From Parelaphostrongylus tenuis (taxonomy: Eukaryota > Nematoda > Chromadorea > Rhabditida > Metastrongylidae): DNA of 64,000 bases. Positions 1 to 15,700 of the stretch are shown piece after piece. The translations under genes were made by a program, and so were the position numbers. The stretch lies in contig JAHQIW010001453.1 of assembly GCA_019055375.1 (NCBI GenBank), forward strand, positions 62,001 through 126,000, written 5' to 3'. Numbering within the stretch: position 1 is the stretch's first letter; each line of letters starts with the position of its first letter. The notes beneath the pieces were generated by a model, which made no database searches, was not told where the DNA came from, and worked only from the letters and a program-made list of their open reading frames with translations.

Positions 1-790
1 TAATCTAGTGTAAATTTCCCACTTCCGAAAAGATAGGAAGTATAGTAGAGATGAGACGAGGCTGAACTAGACACCACGAGTGCTAGTGTTGCACAGGTTA
101 CCTGTCTAAATCACGTCGAAACTTTCAAACAAACCATGAAAATCTATAGCAACTGGAATAATGATTACCTCCTTTGTTGCAAACATCTGTTGAAAGCCGT
201 GAAAAAGAAATCGACAGGCTTGCAGTCAGCAAGCACTTCATGCTACTCATTTTTGAATTTCTCTCTTTTATCATAATTCTTTGTTACCGTTGTTTTCCAC
301 CTGTTCACATTGCCTTTCTGACGTGCAATAAACTGCAGTTCACACTTTTGGTTAAGTGGAAACGCTAGTGCAATAATAACTATGCGTCTCGTACTAGCCA
401 ATGGTAGTTATAATAGTTTTAACTACAATTAATAAAATGAAATAATGATGAAATGGTAGTCACCACTTTTCTGTAAAAGCGTAATAACGATAAGCAGGTT
501 GATAGGTCCATTGACTATCACTCGCAGACAAATTCAGAGCATTTCACTGATCTTAAAGGGATGAAAGGAGAGAAGTGATAGGGACACGAATGAAGCCATC
601 GGACATGCATTTTATTTCGCCCGTCCCCGATAAATATGAATAACTTCGTATTTAAATAGTAGTAGCACTGCTAGTAATTAGATTTTTATTTACTGTTACT
701 GTTTTTTCATACCATCATATGATGTACACAAAGTGGACTCTCTCAACGTTTTCAATCTTTTATTTCTTTATGAATAATCTTTGTTTAGAA
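1..790. other. Upstream of the synthetase gene: no gene seen
   Basis: AT-rich sequence. The short open frames (for example 174-368) lack family similarity and splice context. No TATA-type promoter can be argued. Confidence 0.5.
780..790 (+). promoter_or_regulatory. Putative trans-splice acceptor before the synthetase start
   Basis: A pyrimidine-rich TTTGTTTAG ends at 788, two bases before ATG 791. Nematode mRNAs commonly receive a spliced leader a few bases before the start codon. An upstream in-frame ATG at 719 would add a hydrophobic leader unlike family members and incompatible with a PTS1 protein. This is inference from the motif only. Confidence 0.45.
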
Positions 791-3700
791 ATGATAGAAT
801 CTGATTATCCTGATGTTCCACTTCCTGAAGAGCCATACCATGAAATCTTGCTAAAAGCCATCAAAGAACATATCGACAAGGGAAGAAACAAAATTGCTTT
901 TGTATGTGAGATTTACTTTGACTTTCAATGCAGTGATTTCAAAATATCATCTAACCGTATATCGTTTCTCCCTAATGAATTGAAAATTTTCGTACCTTTC
1001 TTTTCAGTGTGTTCTAAAGACCACGCTCATATATCAACATACATAATTACTATTTAGCTAGCATGTCATGTGGTCTGTTGAATGGGCTACCTATAGAGCC
1101 CGATCCATTCGGTGATGGGTAACTGCTTGATTGACGAGACCGTCAAGGTCGAAACGCGTGTATCGGGCTCTGTAAGTTGATTCATTCAACAGACCACATA
1201 ATATCTTGGCTCAACTAATAATTACGAGGTATGCTGAAAATTATCAGTAATATGGCGTATTTAGAATCGAAAACTTTTTTTCCAAAAAACACTCTTTTCT
1301 TTTTATTCTTTAGATCAATGGAGAGAAACCGAGTGAAGTGGTAACGTTCAAGCAGGTCTATGATAATGCTTATTCAATAGCTGCTTTTCTACACATGAAA
1401 GGGTTTGCGGTGGGTCTATTTATATCACTTACGGAGACATCATGTTTAAGAGCATAGTTCATATCCAAATGTACTAGCTTGAGTAGTCTAGTGACGGATA
1501 AACATCTCCCATTTATGATGGAAAGTATACACATTATTTCTATTTGCAGCATTCACAGCCTGCGTTGATTGATTCTCCACATACACTGTAGGTAATACAA
1601 TAGTACAAGTTTATACTAATTTGTGGGGAATGCGAAGAAAAGTGAGCAGCAAGTAAAAGCGGCATCCATCCGGATAAATGTGCAAGGCTTACTGAGCAAC
1701 AAGACATTTTCCCTTATGTCACAGGCTTTCTGTCGAGCTCTGTTTATTAGACTTCAAAGCTTGTGCTACGGTTCCAGTATTGAATATGCGTAGAAACTAC
1801 GAAAACTAGTTTAGCTACATAGCACGGTATAAGAGGTATTGACTGATTCAAGTGCCATATGATTCTCTTCTGGTCTTGAACGAGGGCCATTAATTTTGAG
1901 CTGCGATAATCGTGATTACAGCAGACACAAAATATGGGTAATCAAGCACTCACTCGTGCTGAACAAATACGGAGAACGATCAGTGAATGTTAGCATCGTA
2001 CATGCCATGCCGAAAAATTCTACAACTAGTGTGGAAGAAGTTAATCTCGGCTTCTGTAGATACAGGAGGTTCTTTATGGGAAAGATGATTTTTTTTACGA
2101 GTGGAAGACGAAGAATATCGTTGATGTGACCTGTGGTAAAGATAGGCCCATATTTGGAGTATCTGAGCATTTCGTTTGAACTGTGCTGTCAAATTCGAAA
2201 TTTCCCAGTAGGATAGTTTATTGTTCTGTTTCACTTGGCGAAGCCAACTAGCTAGTGCTTTGAGCCACAACGAATAGGTCTGCGATCCTTCCGTCACACT
2301 CGAAGAAATCTAAGATTTTGCGTACTTGTAATCACACCATCGGAAGAGCTGAAGAATTTGTGCGTTGTTGAATTGCAATACACACTCTCTCGTTTACAAG
2401 CTTTTTCATCGTACATGACCCCTTACGAGATTTTTTTGTGAGAATTCTAGCGCTTCTTGTATTCATGATCAAGCAGAAGGATTTTATTTGACATTTTTCA
2501 ACGGCGGTATGATATTACATTATACCCAGTGAATTAGAGTGATGTGCAAAAAGTTTTGCGTCAGTTGCGATTCAAACCCACATTCTACCTTATACGGGGG
2601 CGAGTGCTCAACCGTTGCCCTTGGATTCATAAGTGAGCTCAGTGTCGATAGCGACTACGCACGCTAGACCGTTGACGATTGGCTGTTGGTAGATAGACGC
2701 GTTATAGTGTAGAAAAAGTGGTGTCAAAACGAGCGCCCTTCGTGCAACGATTGAGAACGCGCCCCACATAGTGTGAAATGTGGGTCGAATCCCAACTCAT
2801 GCAGAAGTTTTTACAAATCACTCTAGTTCTTGCATCAGATCGTTTCCTTCCTCACATTTACGTTACCAAAAATCTTTGAAAATTTGACTTGTTGCTCCGG
2901 CCTATTTGCTTCTTGCTCTTCATGAACATTGCAGGATGCTGGTCGTGATGATTCTTCTTGAAAACTTGGAGGTAACCAGGGTAAGGCGTTGATAACTGAT
3001 TGCAAGAGAGTGCTGTGAGAATGCGCCGAACCAGCACATTGATTCTCAATGTGCTGTGTCAAAGAACACTTTGTCTCTTCGCGATCTATAACTAGATAGT
3101 CAGGCTTCTGATATTTGTAGACTTGATACTTCTTCTTGCCATATCTTGCTTTTTTGCGATTTTATTAGGAGACAAGCTTGTGCTTATCATTTGTAAATAT
3201 GAATTTTCAGATTTAAACCATTGAGCTTTTTAGAAAGATGTTGCATGTGCAGTGATACCCAATCTCTGGCACTACTCGGCGTTTTTTCTCGGTGTGGCAT
3301 TGCGGGGAGGAGCCCTATCCGGAGCGTCATCAATGTTTACAGAATGTAAGCATTTCTGCCTAGCATAAAACTTTAGTTCATATTAGATAACCAACAGTGA
3401 GCACTGCTTATCATAACTGAAGGCCATGTGAGTAGAGAAATTTATCGAAGCGAAAATGATGGACTCATGAAACTTCTTGAGAATACAGAAAAATGAAAAA
3501 AGGTTGACTGAACAAGTCACTGTTTTGCAGTAACTTCGAATCAAATCCTTCTTTAATTGTGAGACGTTCCAAGTAAAGTAACTGTGTACTATATGTTAGT
3601 ATTGAATGGATCATCAACTTTTCTAGTTTCCTGACTTCATTTCATGCTGGATCTCCAGCAACACTTTCGCGTTTCTCACTCATCCACATGCAGGTGGTTT

Positions 3701-6700
3701 CAGGAAACTAGAATCTGCTAGACTGATAATGATAGGGTCAAAGAGAAAGGAAGAAGTTCATTTTCATAAGTACTCAATTTTTATTTCCTGATCTGTATCA
3801 TTCACATATTTATATGACCACTACTCCGTTATCAGACTAGCCTTGAGCTTGCTATGGGACTCGCTCAACTAATTAACGTATTCTACAACGTTCAAAACAA
3901 GACAAATAAGCGAATTGAATGCTAGGAGTGCTTTGATCCGCACGGTGAAAAAAAAGCACTTTGAGGACGGATGAGTAAAGTGCTAATAGTAATCCGGTAC
4001 TATAAGAATATCTAGTATTTCTTCAACTTGGCTGATTGCCGTAAATCGCCCATGCATGGAACTGGTCGAATTGGCCTGCAGGATATGTCTTTCAACAGTA
4101 GAATTTTTTTTCTCCATGGAGCTTACTAAATGCTGATAGGCTGCGATTTTTATCACTCTCGTAAGTCTAGAATAAAACTGCTGGAGCGTCACCATTCCAC
4201 TATAAGCAGCTGACTGCCACGTTTGAACTTCATATTAATTGCCGATCGAGTATAACAAGCTATTTGATTGAAAATTGGCAAGGTATAGCCAAAAACCATG
4301 GCGCCTAGCAGTACCCTTCAACCGCTACACCAATCAAACATGTTCCTATGCACCAAATTAGATGCTCTAAGCAGTTTTTTTGGTTAAATGCCTCTGAGGC
4401 GACTTCCTCTGCTTGTCCGGTTCCCATCTCGCGAATAATTTTCAGTATCATCTCGTGAGGGTAGTTGTAGAGGCCTAAGATCGAAGTCCTCCGGCGCGCC
4501 TCTGCTTTCCGATGAATGTCATCCATTAACTCCAGTGCTAGTAATTTCTCTTCTGCATAATCCATTTTGAGAAATATGTGACCGATGTATGCGAAGAAGA
4601 GGCGGATACTCGCAGTTAACAACAGCGTCGATTAGGATGTTGGTGACGAAGCCTATCACAAACAGAAAGCGATGAGCACACAGCACATATTGGGTCCGCG
4701 GATAGTGAGCGACGGGTACGACTTCAAGGCAACGTTATATTACCGTGAATGAAGCCACTCAACCTCTGCAAAATATTGACAAATGATGTTTGGGAGTTGA
4801 TTGTAGAACGAACAATATCTATGGTGAGCTGAAAAACACTGGGCGAGGACAGACTACAGTCTCTCATGAGATCTGTTATTTCACTTCGGCTTTTTGGCCT
4901 CATCAGTAGCACTGCACCTCTCGGTTCAGCCAATCTCATATTGGGGAGTATATCCCCTACATATAAAGGAATCGACATCAAAGTTCTAGCATTGAATTTA
5001 AGCGAGATCTTAGAAAACAGTCAAATATAAAGGTACTATTCAATTTACCAGTCGTTAGCACGCGACTGTTGATCGCTGCAATGGCAGGTGACCTTTTCAC
5101 TTGACATGCAGTGATTTGTTATCACTTCCGTATCGGGTGATCTTACCACCTCATGCGTGCAGTGTAACATGTTCGTCGTCGATTTCCTTATATGTAGGGA
5201 GTACATATCTCTAACAAAGATGATTGGCTGAACCGAAAGGCACCGTGATACTGATGAGCCCAAAGGCCGAAACAAACGTCTATCACTGATAAGTGTCATA
5301 AGAGGCCTCATGAAGGGTTTAAAATGTGCTATCAGAATCTAAGAAATTTTGTTGAGCAGCCAAATATGCTCATCACATGTCGTTTTATATAAATGCACTA
5401 ATTGTCATTTAGTAAAAAGTGAAACTGAAAATGTTTTGGTGGAGATTTCGTCCCAACACGAGAGAAAAGTGTGCGGAAAGGTGACTGCAACTTTTTAGAT
5501 GAACTTCACAGTCAATTCGCTGATTCGGGTGCGAAAGTTGTGCTGACATCCGAACATTTCCTTGAGAAAGTTCTTAAAGCCATTCAGCCAGATACTAGAG
5601 TTCAGGTACATTGATTTGATTCAACAAAGTTGTTATCAATTATTTAGATAGTAGTTATCAGTTGTTATCAATAGTCGGATACTCGGATAACAAGTGAAAT
5701 TATCACTGAATAAACAGTGTTTGCACTCGATTGCTCTTGGCTGGTATATTCAGTATATTATATCTTTCGCTTCGAGTGTTTTCTTGAGACCACAGCTCAA
5801 ATTTCAATATGCCTGATAATCATTTTTGAGCCACTCTATGTTCGGTTAGATTTTCACTGGACATAGAGTGTGAAATGTTTGTGGTCGCTAACTTTAATGT
5901 GGGGACTGGAGCACCCACACATGATTGGCAAAAGACGAGAAAGGGTAACTGTCCGACTGATGAGATCGCAAGGTCGAACACGTGTATCGAGCTCTATAAG
6001 TCAGCCCTCTTTGGCAGACCACTGACATGCGTGGCTCAAAAAATAATCATTAGGCATCTCTTACTTTACTTTTATTTTATTTCAATTGATCCATCGCCCA
6101 CTGTGCTTCTTTTATTGTAGGGATTCCATCACTATCGTGCAGATCGTTGTCCGCTCTTCTTGAGCGTCGTTGAGACTAGATTAACGCGTCCCTTTGCAGT
6201 CTCGAAGATAGCCTGGCTGTGGAATTCCATCAGATGTTCGTTGCTGACTGAAAATTGCCTGCTTCCGGAAGTGCGACCTGTCCCGTACCGCGCCACGGCG
6301 AGCGTCACAGCCACTCGACTACCACCTTCACCCTTCCTCTTCCCTCTTCGTCTGGCGATGATTATTTATGGTCTATAGTAAATGAGTAACAGCTTTTATC
6401 TCCGCATACTTGAATGCAACTCTTACTACCGGTTGCAAAAATCTTTTCATCTGTTTTATTTCTTTGCAAGCTTTGTTCTTAGTATCGTGACAGGTGTATG
6501 TTTCGTAAACGATGACTACAATAGTCATTCTTTGATGAATAACTCTAAGCAAAACGAGCTGTGAAAAGATTGGCGATTTGGTAAAGGTTGCATTGAGTTA
6601 TGAACAACGATCTCCATCATCTAGTTGGTTTTAAACATACATTCTCTTTAGGATCAGTTAGTTGCTCACATTGTCACCCTGTCACAATTCTTGTTGAGTT

Positions 6701-9700
6701 ATCGACGTATCTATGGTTACAGATATTTCTTAGGCACTTTGCTGATCCGCTTTCACACAGTTTCTTATTACATTGAGCAGATTGCCGTACTTCTAGCGTT
6801 CAGTTCGTTTTTTCGTCTTCTTCTTGAACGTCGTAGAGTACTCGTTGAGCATGTCTCCTTGTAATATCGAGGATAACCTGTCCGTGGCGTTCCATTAGGG
6901 CGCTCGTTATTGACTGCCGAGGAATATAGGAGATTGCGCTTAGCCCGCGCCCGCCGTGACGAGCATCACAACCACTCTGCCACGGCACCCCTAATTACAA
7001 ATACCAATCTCCGTAATATAACGTTGGAAGGATATTTGTGTTAATCACAGAGCAGCAGTTCAAAGGTCTTCATCTGGTCTGTGGCTTTTTGGTAAGCCTG
7101 AGCACATCCCAAGCTTACTCAGATAGCTCCTCCTTCATAAAGTTTTTCAGACTCATCGATCCATTTAGGCGCATGTAGATTGTGAGCTCTATAATCAAAG
7201 GATCGCCAACGTCGGTTTGTTTCATGTCATTGAGCATAGGCCACAACGTCTTGCGATTCATTGGCAAGTCGTATATTCTGCCCGCTTTGTTCAGAGCATT
7301 TAGCACCGTTACTGCATTACTGCTACTCCTTGAAAAGATGATGTTGTTATGGAGAAAATGAGGGCCAAGTAGAGAAAAAAATTTGCATTAATTATATCTG
7401 AATGGGCACCAATGATGTCTACGCTTTGTATCACAGCGTGCTACTATAGTATCGGTCAGTCAATCTTGTCACTCGAGAATCACAAAATTCATCAAATCTT
7501 CAGCTCAAAATCTTCTTAAAAAGCTTGATCACAGAGTCTGTAGTAGTTCTGTACTGTGAATTATAGTATTGCACAAGTGGACTTCAAGCTTAAAATCTTC
7601 AAAAAAAAAAACTTGGTCACTGCGTTATCGAGTACCATTGCTTCTGTATTCATCGTGTCTCGACAGTGGGAATCAATAGCTGATAACTGTTGTAATGAAG
7701 CTCTGTATTCGGAACAATAGCCCGTTCTTCTTCAGTATAGCTCGTCGACACTCGGAATGTCGTAGTTTCGCTTAAAAGCAAGCCAATCCATTCCGCGTTC
7801 AAATTCCTTAGACGAACTTTATACCAGTAAAATGAATCATGCCTCTCATTCGACTACTTTTATACACCTCGCTTAGAAACAATAATAATCTGACAATATG
7901 ATAACATGTTTTGAGCCTTCTACTGTCACTCGTCGTCGATTGCTTTATATGTAAGGGGATATTGCCCTGCATCGGCTCGACTAAACCGAAAAACATCGTG
8001 CTAATGATGAACCTGAAAAGGCGAAAATGACCTGTCTAGCACTCTATAAGTGCCATACCACACCTGATAAAAAATTCAAAACATGTTATTATATTATATC
8101 TGCCAGGAAGTGCCATAGTTCGACAAATTCGAGCTCATTTGAGACTAGTTCTCGCTTGACGGTGGTAAAACCAAGCATATGAAAACAAACCAAAATCTTA
8201 TTTACCATGGTGTTAGCTCTTCACAACTATTTATGTTAGAGTTGTATTTTAAAACTGAACTCTCAGGTAGTGATCTACATTCCGGAATCAGCGGATAGCC
8301 ATGTACCTCATGGAGTGGTTAGCTGGAACGATGTTGTCAAAACGTCGCCGTTAACATCCATTCCTAGAGCCACGATCGACGTCGACAGAGATATGGTAAT
8401 ATTACCATATTCCAGGTATAAACATTTTTTGTTCCTTGCGAGAAGTAGTGGCAGTGCCAAATTATCGCTTTATTTAGATGTTGGGTGTACAAATATGACT
8501 CCGCGGTCTGATTCTTTATTTGCTGCAATAATAGCGAACTTAAAGTTGCACAAATTCTTTCTTTTTCTATGAAAGTGCGCTGAAAACGCTATTTTTTGCC
8601 TTTTTTATGTACAAAACGATTTATGTAATGCTTTTATAGGACTTTAAAAACGACGACTTTTGCACCCAAAAAGCACCATTTGCGAAAAGCTTCCTTTTCA
8701 TGTTTAATCCAAAGAAAGCAGCTTCCGACAAAGAGGAAAATTTTTTTTCATCGCATAGGGACCGGAGACGAGAAGTGAATTCATTTTGAAACTCCAAAGC
8801 GCAGACGATCATGGACCGACCCCGGACAGCAAACAAAATCAACTGCAAAGCGGAATATTCACGGAAGGATTAGATGTGCATTTGGTGCGATCAGAAAGGC
8901 GTCCTCTATTACGAGCTCTTGAAATATAGTGAAACGGTTAATGCAGCACTTTATCAACAACATTTAGTCAAATTAAACCGTGAACTGCAAATAGAATAAC
9001 CGGAATGCGCCGTAAGACCAGACAGTGATTTTACTGAGTGATAGCTCTCGATCTCATGTTGCAAAATCGATCAAAAACCTCATAAAAGGCCTGAGATGGG
9101 AGGTTTCAATAAGTTTCACTTTACCCGTCCTCCTCTCGCAACATGGCACTGTCAGACTATCGCTTGAAATTACCAAATTTGAATTACAAATCAACAAACT
9201 GTGAGATCTTCACCAATTTTTACTCAATTTTACTTACCAAATTTTCCTTCGATGGTGTTCACAAATTTCCCAGTAAACTGGGAAACTGTTACTGTTAATT
9301 ATGGGGATTATGTTCAAGTAAACTTAAATATGACAATTGTAGGTTTTAGTGCCACACACTTACCTGTTCCGTCCTATTGGGACTCATCAGTAGCACTCTC
9401 CCTCGGTTCAACCGATCCCCTGAGGTTAAATAATCCTCTATAAAGGAATCGACGCCGAGTAATAAATCACTCCAAGCCAGATGATGGAGTCATCTGACAC
9501 TGGTGAGTGGCAGTCGAGCTCGTAGCCTAAGTACAGTGAATCATACCTCTTTTACTCGACGTCGATTCCTCCATAGAGGACTATCTAACCTCAGAGAATC
9601 GGCTGAACCCAGGGAGGGTGCTACTGATGAGCTCCATTAGGACGAACAGGTACCTGCGTAGAACTGGACCTAACAGCTCAAAACATGTTATATCTTTATC

Positions 9701-12700
9701 AGATTATGTCATTTTGAGCTGGTCTATAAAGAGCGGTCGATAAAAGAGGTTTAATATAAGAATTTTTGGTTCTTTTCCGTTTGGTAACAAGGCCAAACTT
9801 ATCCATTACGATAAACAAGACTTCATAAAGAGTGTTGCATTATCAGAAGCTTAATCTTGTCCAGTCTGTACGTGCGTTTGTGAAGACCATTTTACGCTGA
9901 AATTCAATGAATTATATTCACACGCATGCACTCAACTGTTTGTTCTCTAAAAGCCTGAAAAGCACCATGAATGTAAAGAGAAAATCCTTTAGCATCGGAG
10001 TCAGACGTTTAATTTGCAGTTTCTTCCAAAGCGAAAATCAGTCTCTAATAAAATAACAAAAGACTGCGCTCAACATAGGCGCCGAGATCGACATATCGGA
10101 GCTAACCCCCTGCCTCCTCTCTCTCACCCCATCCCCCTCCAATGCGCTTCTCGTGAAGCCCAAAGAAGGCATTATCCGCGTGTTATGAATTAATATTATT
10201 CTTCCTGCTACACTGTTCAGAAACGGCCTTTCCAGGAAATAAGCATAGCGTTGAAGTCAGCAAATCTCACACTATTGAATATTTACTGAGAGTCTAAGGA
10301 AAGAACTCTGTCTTGCGAGAAAAACACGTGTGTGGAACACAAATGTTTTCCTTTTATTGATGGGTTATAATGAAGATTTTTCAGAAATTATCCGAATACA
10401 GCGCTGGCCAGCGATTTCAGCTTTCGAATGATTACTAATGCTCTTTATGAACAGCGCTTGTCCATCGTAAAGGATAGGCTTGGAAATCTGTGCTACCAAA
10501 TGGAAAAGGACCAATTTTTTATACCGATTGGTTATTTAAACCGCAAAAAGAGACGGAGTCATATTAGTATACTAAATATCTAATCGTATATTCATTTCGT
10601 CACCATTATAAACGCCTGAATGAATCAGCAGAGAAATTCCAATTTCTAAAATTACTTCTATCTTGTTCCAAGTTTGTCCTGCTTCTTTTTCTCATACACA
10701 CTAATCTTTCATACACTTTCATACACACAATAATAATAGCTAAAATTTACTTTGCTTAAATAGCTGCTTGAAGGATTAGTGAATGACGTGCTTTTCAGCC
10801 ATTGCAATTCGTCCTGCTCGTATATCTTCAGATCTAAACATCTAGTGAAAAGAAATCTGCATTTTCTTATAATAACTGCGAATATCTTTGTAGGCCCATT
10901 GCAAGAAGGAAAGGACTAAAAAAGCTATAAATCGGTTGAATATTATTTTCCATACTGGATCAGTTTCATTTAGCGGTACTACTGGAATTCCAAAAGGCGT
11001 GATGCTATCGCACAAGAATTTCGCTACCATGCTGGCTATATATCTTCGGTTAGTTTTATGAGATTGGAATGAATTTCCTATACTGATAGTCGTAGTAGTA
11101 GAAATATTGCTTGTATGCTTCATAAATAGCAGAGCTTTACATCGCTGTCCAAATTTGTCTATTTAAATTAAGTGCAGATTCGTTTGAAAAACCAACTCAT
11201 TGGCTGTCAAATAGATTCCACAGACAAACTCCATGTTTTGTTCCTTTAGACCTACATCAACTCAAAATCGCATATGTTCAATTTCATTTGACCCGTCATC
11301 ACATCTAATGCGTCGAACCCAATACTCCGATTTGTTTCTTCCTATTCATCGTCCCAGCGGTCTTCGAACACCTCGCATTGTTTCGACTGATGCTTAAAGA
11401 TTTTTCTTAAGATTCTTTTCTTGCTTCTTATTGACGCAAGGTGATTTCCAAATTGATTGTCATCATGATGTTAGAGATACCCGAACTGAGGCGTTCCTAC
11501 GTGATTACAGAAGAGCGATTAGAGGAGGGAGTCAAAGAGAAAACTAAAGAAGACTCTGAATTGATATATTGATTCATGTATGCAAGTTACTGTATAGATA
11601 TGGATGTGTTCATTTAAACGATTCCAGTATTGAGATAGAGTTCATAGTTTATTCTCAGGAGTTGATGAACTTCAAATGTTCTGGTCTTTGACGTAAGTTA
11701 ACTCGCTCAAAGGTTTTTAACGAAATGCTTGAGATAGGAAACTGTACATGTTCGTCTTCAGACAATAGTTTCCACTTCGTCTATTTTCAGGCACGAAGCT
11801 ACCAACATCATACCGATACTCGATCCCAACTGGGACTATGAGATGCAAAAAAGGATTCTTTTCTTACCATTCTACCATGTGTACGGTTTTGGTTAGTTCC
11901 AGTCATTCAGAAGATTTTGGGTTAGATAGGAATTATATAGAAACGAAGAGGATAATTCTAACTGTCATAATGATTTCCTTCAAAAATAGAGTTCAAAATG
12001 AAAACGAGCCTCAAAGTACAACTGATAGTTGATCTACAACTCAAGAAGTCACTAATAGCCATCTAGCTACAAAAACTATTCGTAATGAAAATCATTTCAG
12101 ACATTGCTATATTTAATTTGTGAACTTTTCGCTTGGAATTCTGTATCCAAAATAATTTATTTGAATGAGAGCAGCACAGTGGATAGAGGTTACCCGGAAT
12201 ATAAAAATCGTCAGCGGTGCGATCCACGTCCTGTGCAAATTGCTCTTCCCATCTCTTTGCAATCAGTAGCAAAATAGCACCAGACTTGTTTAGAAAGGTA
12301 AAAACCGATATATTAGGTTAGTCAGAAGGAGACAGGGCTTCGCACTCGGCTTACACTCTTGGCTCCTGTATGTGGAAGGGAATTCGCAGCACTGGCACCC
12401 AGCATATGGATTGTCTGTGAAACGTAGTATTATTTTGACGCTACAGTACAATAAGAATTTTTTTGGAAACAAATTTACTATGAAAATTGTCGAGATTCAG
12501 GCTACCAAGCGATTATTTGAAGCCTAGAGGAGAACTTCGTTCAACGAATAAAACTTGAGTGTGAAAGATTTTTTGAGCGCACTTAAGAAGGTGTTTTAAA
12601 AATAAAGTATACTCTCAAATTTTCGAGATTTTAGCTTTTGAAAAGCTATTGAAATTCTTAGAAAGTTAGAAAGCGCGTTTTTCGAAGTGGTCTCAAGAAT

Positions 12701-15700
12701 AAAGTACACTGTTGAAGCTGCTGAGATGTGCTCTATCTAATGAATATTATTTGCGTACGAAAAGAACTTTATCCAGCGAGTAATTCTTGAATGTGAAACA
12801 AAATCTTGTTTCGCCTGTACAGCACACAAAAGTGGTGATTTGACAAACGAGGTACATCATTTATTCACTTAATTCTACCTATCGAATGAGTGCCAAAACG
12901 TTTTCACAAAGATATAGATTACGTTTTTACCATAGGACTCAAACAGCGCAGAGATAACGGATAAGTATCGATTTTCTTGATATCTTCCTAATGAATCTAT
13001 GAGTTCCGGCTGCTTTATGTTGCTTAGCGATAAAGAATGAAGAAAACTTCATGCATAGTCGTGTCATTTTTGATACGATGCCATGATCATTTCTCTTTTT
13101 GTCATAAATGACAGATATAATAACGTACTTTTACATGACCCATCATCACGTCATATTATACGGGTTCCAGTGCTTCAGACGATTCGTTTCTCCGCACTTA
13201 TTCATCTACAAACAACTCGCGTCTTGTTTCAGCTGCTGATTGAGGATTCAATTTTCTCCATGAACATCGTGATGCTGGTCGAGACGATTTTCCATACGAT
13301 CTTGAGGATAGCCGTACTAAGGCGTTTCCATATAAATTTGCAGGCGAGCGTGGGGAGGGGGATGAATCTTGCTCGCTGATAACGTGCATCACTATCTACT
13401 GTGCTATTCTCTATAAGAAGAGCTAGCAACGAAATACTAAACGGAAACGCTTTCCTTCAGGTCTCATCTGTATCACTCTTTTTCACGGCGCCACCGGAGT
13501 CATATTCAAGCAGTTTGATCCAGCGGCTTTTTGCAAAGCTGTTCAAGATTATAGAGTAGGGTTACTTTTGTTATTCTTACTACATTACGTGTCAATATGG
13601 CCTCAGAGCTTACATTGTGCAGTTCACTTCATGGTAACCATCATTCACGAACAACTGACTTTGTGAATGTTTGTCTGCCTCTTGAGTAATTCGACTTTCT
13701 TTCGTATTTCGTTGATTACTAGCCAAGAAGAAATCTTCATGGAAATTCGGTGTATCCGTGCCAGGGTAATCGCAGGTCTTCACTAAAGTAAAGCAATAGC
13801 TTTTATGGATTGAAGAATTCTTTTTAGAGGAGTCTGGCATAGATTTTCCAGCTCTGAGGGGATGGTAAGCCTGATTAACTCAAACTGGGTTTGATCAATC
13901 GCCGTTGAAATCGCCAATCGTGGAGACTTTTATGCCAGGTCAGGAACGGCCAACGAAAAGGATAAGGAAATTTGAGATGAGTTAACGAAACGGGAGTGGA
14001 GACCGTTTTGCAACGTTTCCGTTCGACTCTTTCAAAGAGAGAGAAACCGGTAATGGATATGGTAGTCTTCTGAACGTACGACTCGCACGGAGATCGACCA
14101 TGTATTAGGTTGATTCAGAATTAATGCCGATTTTGGACCGTGAATATTCAGATAGTCATAATTAGGCTCAAACCTATCTTTGCCAGTCAAACTAGAAACC
14201 AATGCAGCCAACACATTCTTTTCAATGGGAAATAAGCTTGCTTAGTTCCTGTAGCTCAGGAACTGGCGCCTTTGAATTCCATGAACTTCTGGAAGGCAGC
14301 TTCTGCACCCTATTGGCTTTGGAACTTTTGTCTGCAAGACGTTGTGAAGTTGCTTGAAGAAGAGCAGTCGGTGGGCGCGAGATCCGACGAATATAAAAGA
14401 TAAGGCAAAACTTCTTTGCCTAATTCGTCCAACTTTTGAAGCGTTTGCTGTACAACGTGCGATTGTCGGCTGACTGTAACTGAACCGCCATTACTTTTGC
14501 ACCAACTTTTGCCCTCTAAATTTGCTTCAAATAACGAATGACCGTAGAATGCTTAACATTGAACTTTTCTACAACATCTCGTGTAATCTCTATGAGGATT
14601 AGCCTTTATGATTGTTTTCAATAAGTCGTTGTCGATTTCCATAGCTGACCAGTACGATTCCTCATTTCCAAAGATCTCGTCTCTCTTACAAAGCTGTCAA
14701 TCCACCGCTACCTTGTGCGATAGTTAACGGTTTTTGGGCCAAATGCGCTGTCTATGTTGCGAATTGATCTTTGCTAGGTTGCGATCCATTTCGAAGTCAT
14801 TGCCTGAAACCGCCATTACCTTTGCACCATCAAACATTCGTTTTCGTATGCTAGAGTAAATATGGAATAAACAGCAAGTAAAACGAGTAGAGCGGGAAAT
14901 GTGTATTAAAATATTGAGTAACATAGACACATTTATTCAATTTATTCCAATATCGAACTGTAAATTTCATGGATACTTTTCCTTTATCGAATAAGTTCGA
15001 AGAAGAGTATTTTGCTGAGCACAGAGATTCCACTAGAGTTTTAGTACCGTTCAAAAGTCCTTGCAGAGTTGTAGCACTGGAAAAAATCTGTATCATAAGC
15101 GTCAGGCATTATCGCGTTTATATTGTGCAGGACAAATCCTAGTATCCATCCAATAGCGTAAATCTTGGAAAGTTCAAACCTGCGCGTTGTGATTTGATAC
15201 AGCATATTGTGAAGGGACTTCATTTGAAGAGGAACTAAAGTGTCTTTACTGCCATTGACCAGTATATACAACTTATGGGACGAACTGGAGACTCCTTACA
15301 TCAGTCGAACTAAGTGATCCACAACAATAAGTCTTTCTACAGAATCGCTGTTGGAAACTACTCGGAGAGATGGGGTACAGTCACGAAAATGAATACAGGA
15401 CTGACTTTCTTTTAGGACAGGAGACTAAAATGGAAATGCAAATCGTTTCAACGACATGTCTCACTTGAAGATCGGATCTATTCGCACCAACAGAAAGTGG
15501 TGCCTTTTGACACCACACTGATGCCTGGGCTTTACTGAATCTGATAACTGCCTTCTTCGTGTAAGGATGATTCAGCCTTAAGACTGATAGGAACTCCTCT
15601 AATTGTCTAGGGTATACGACGCAAATCATGTATCTCGAGAATATTCTCATTGAAATCCTCATATCACGGTTTTCTTGGCTGTGGTAAAGGAATATTTGAC

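Noticed and set aside
719..790. Longer N-terminus for the synthetase from ATG 719
   Set aside because: It would add a hydrophobic leader unlike the family and at odds with SKL. A splice-leader-type acceptor lies just before ATG 791.
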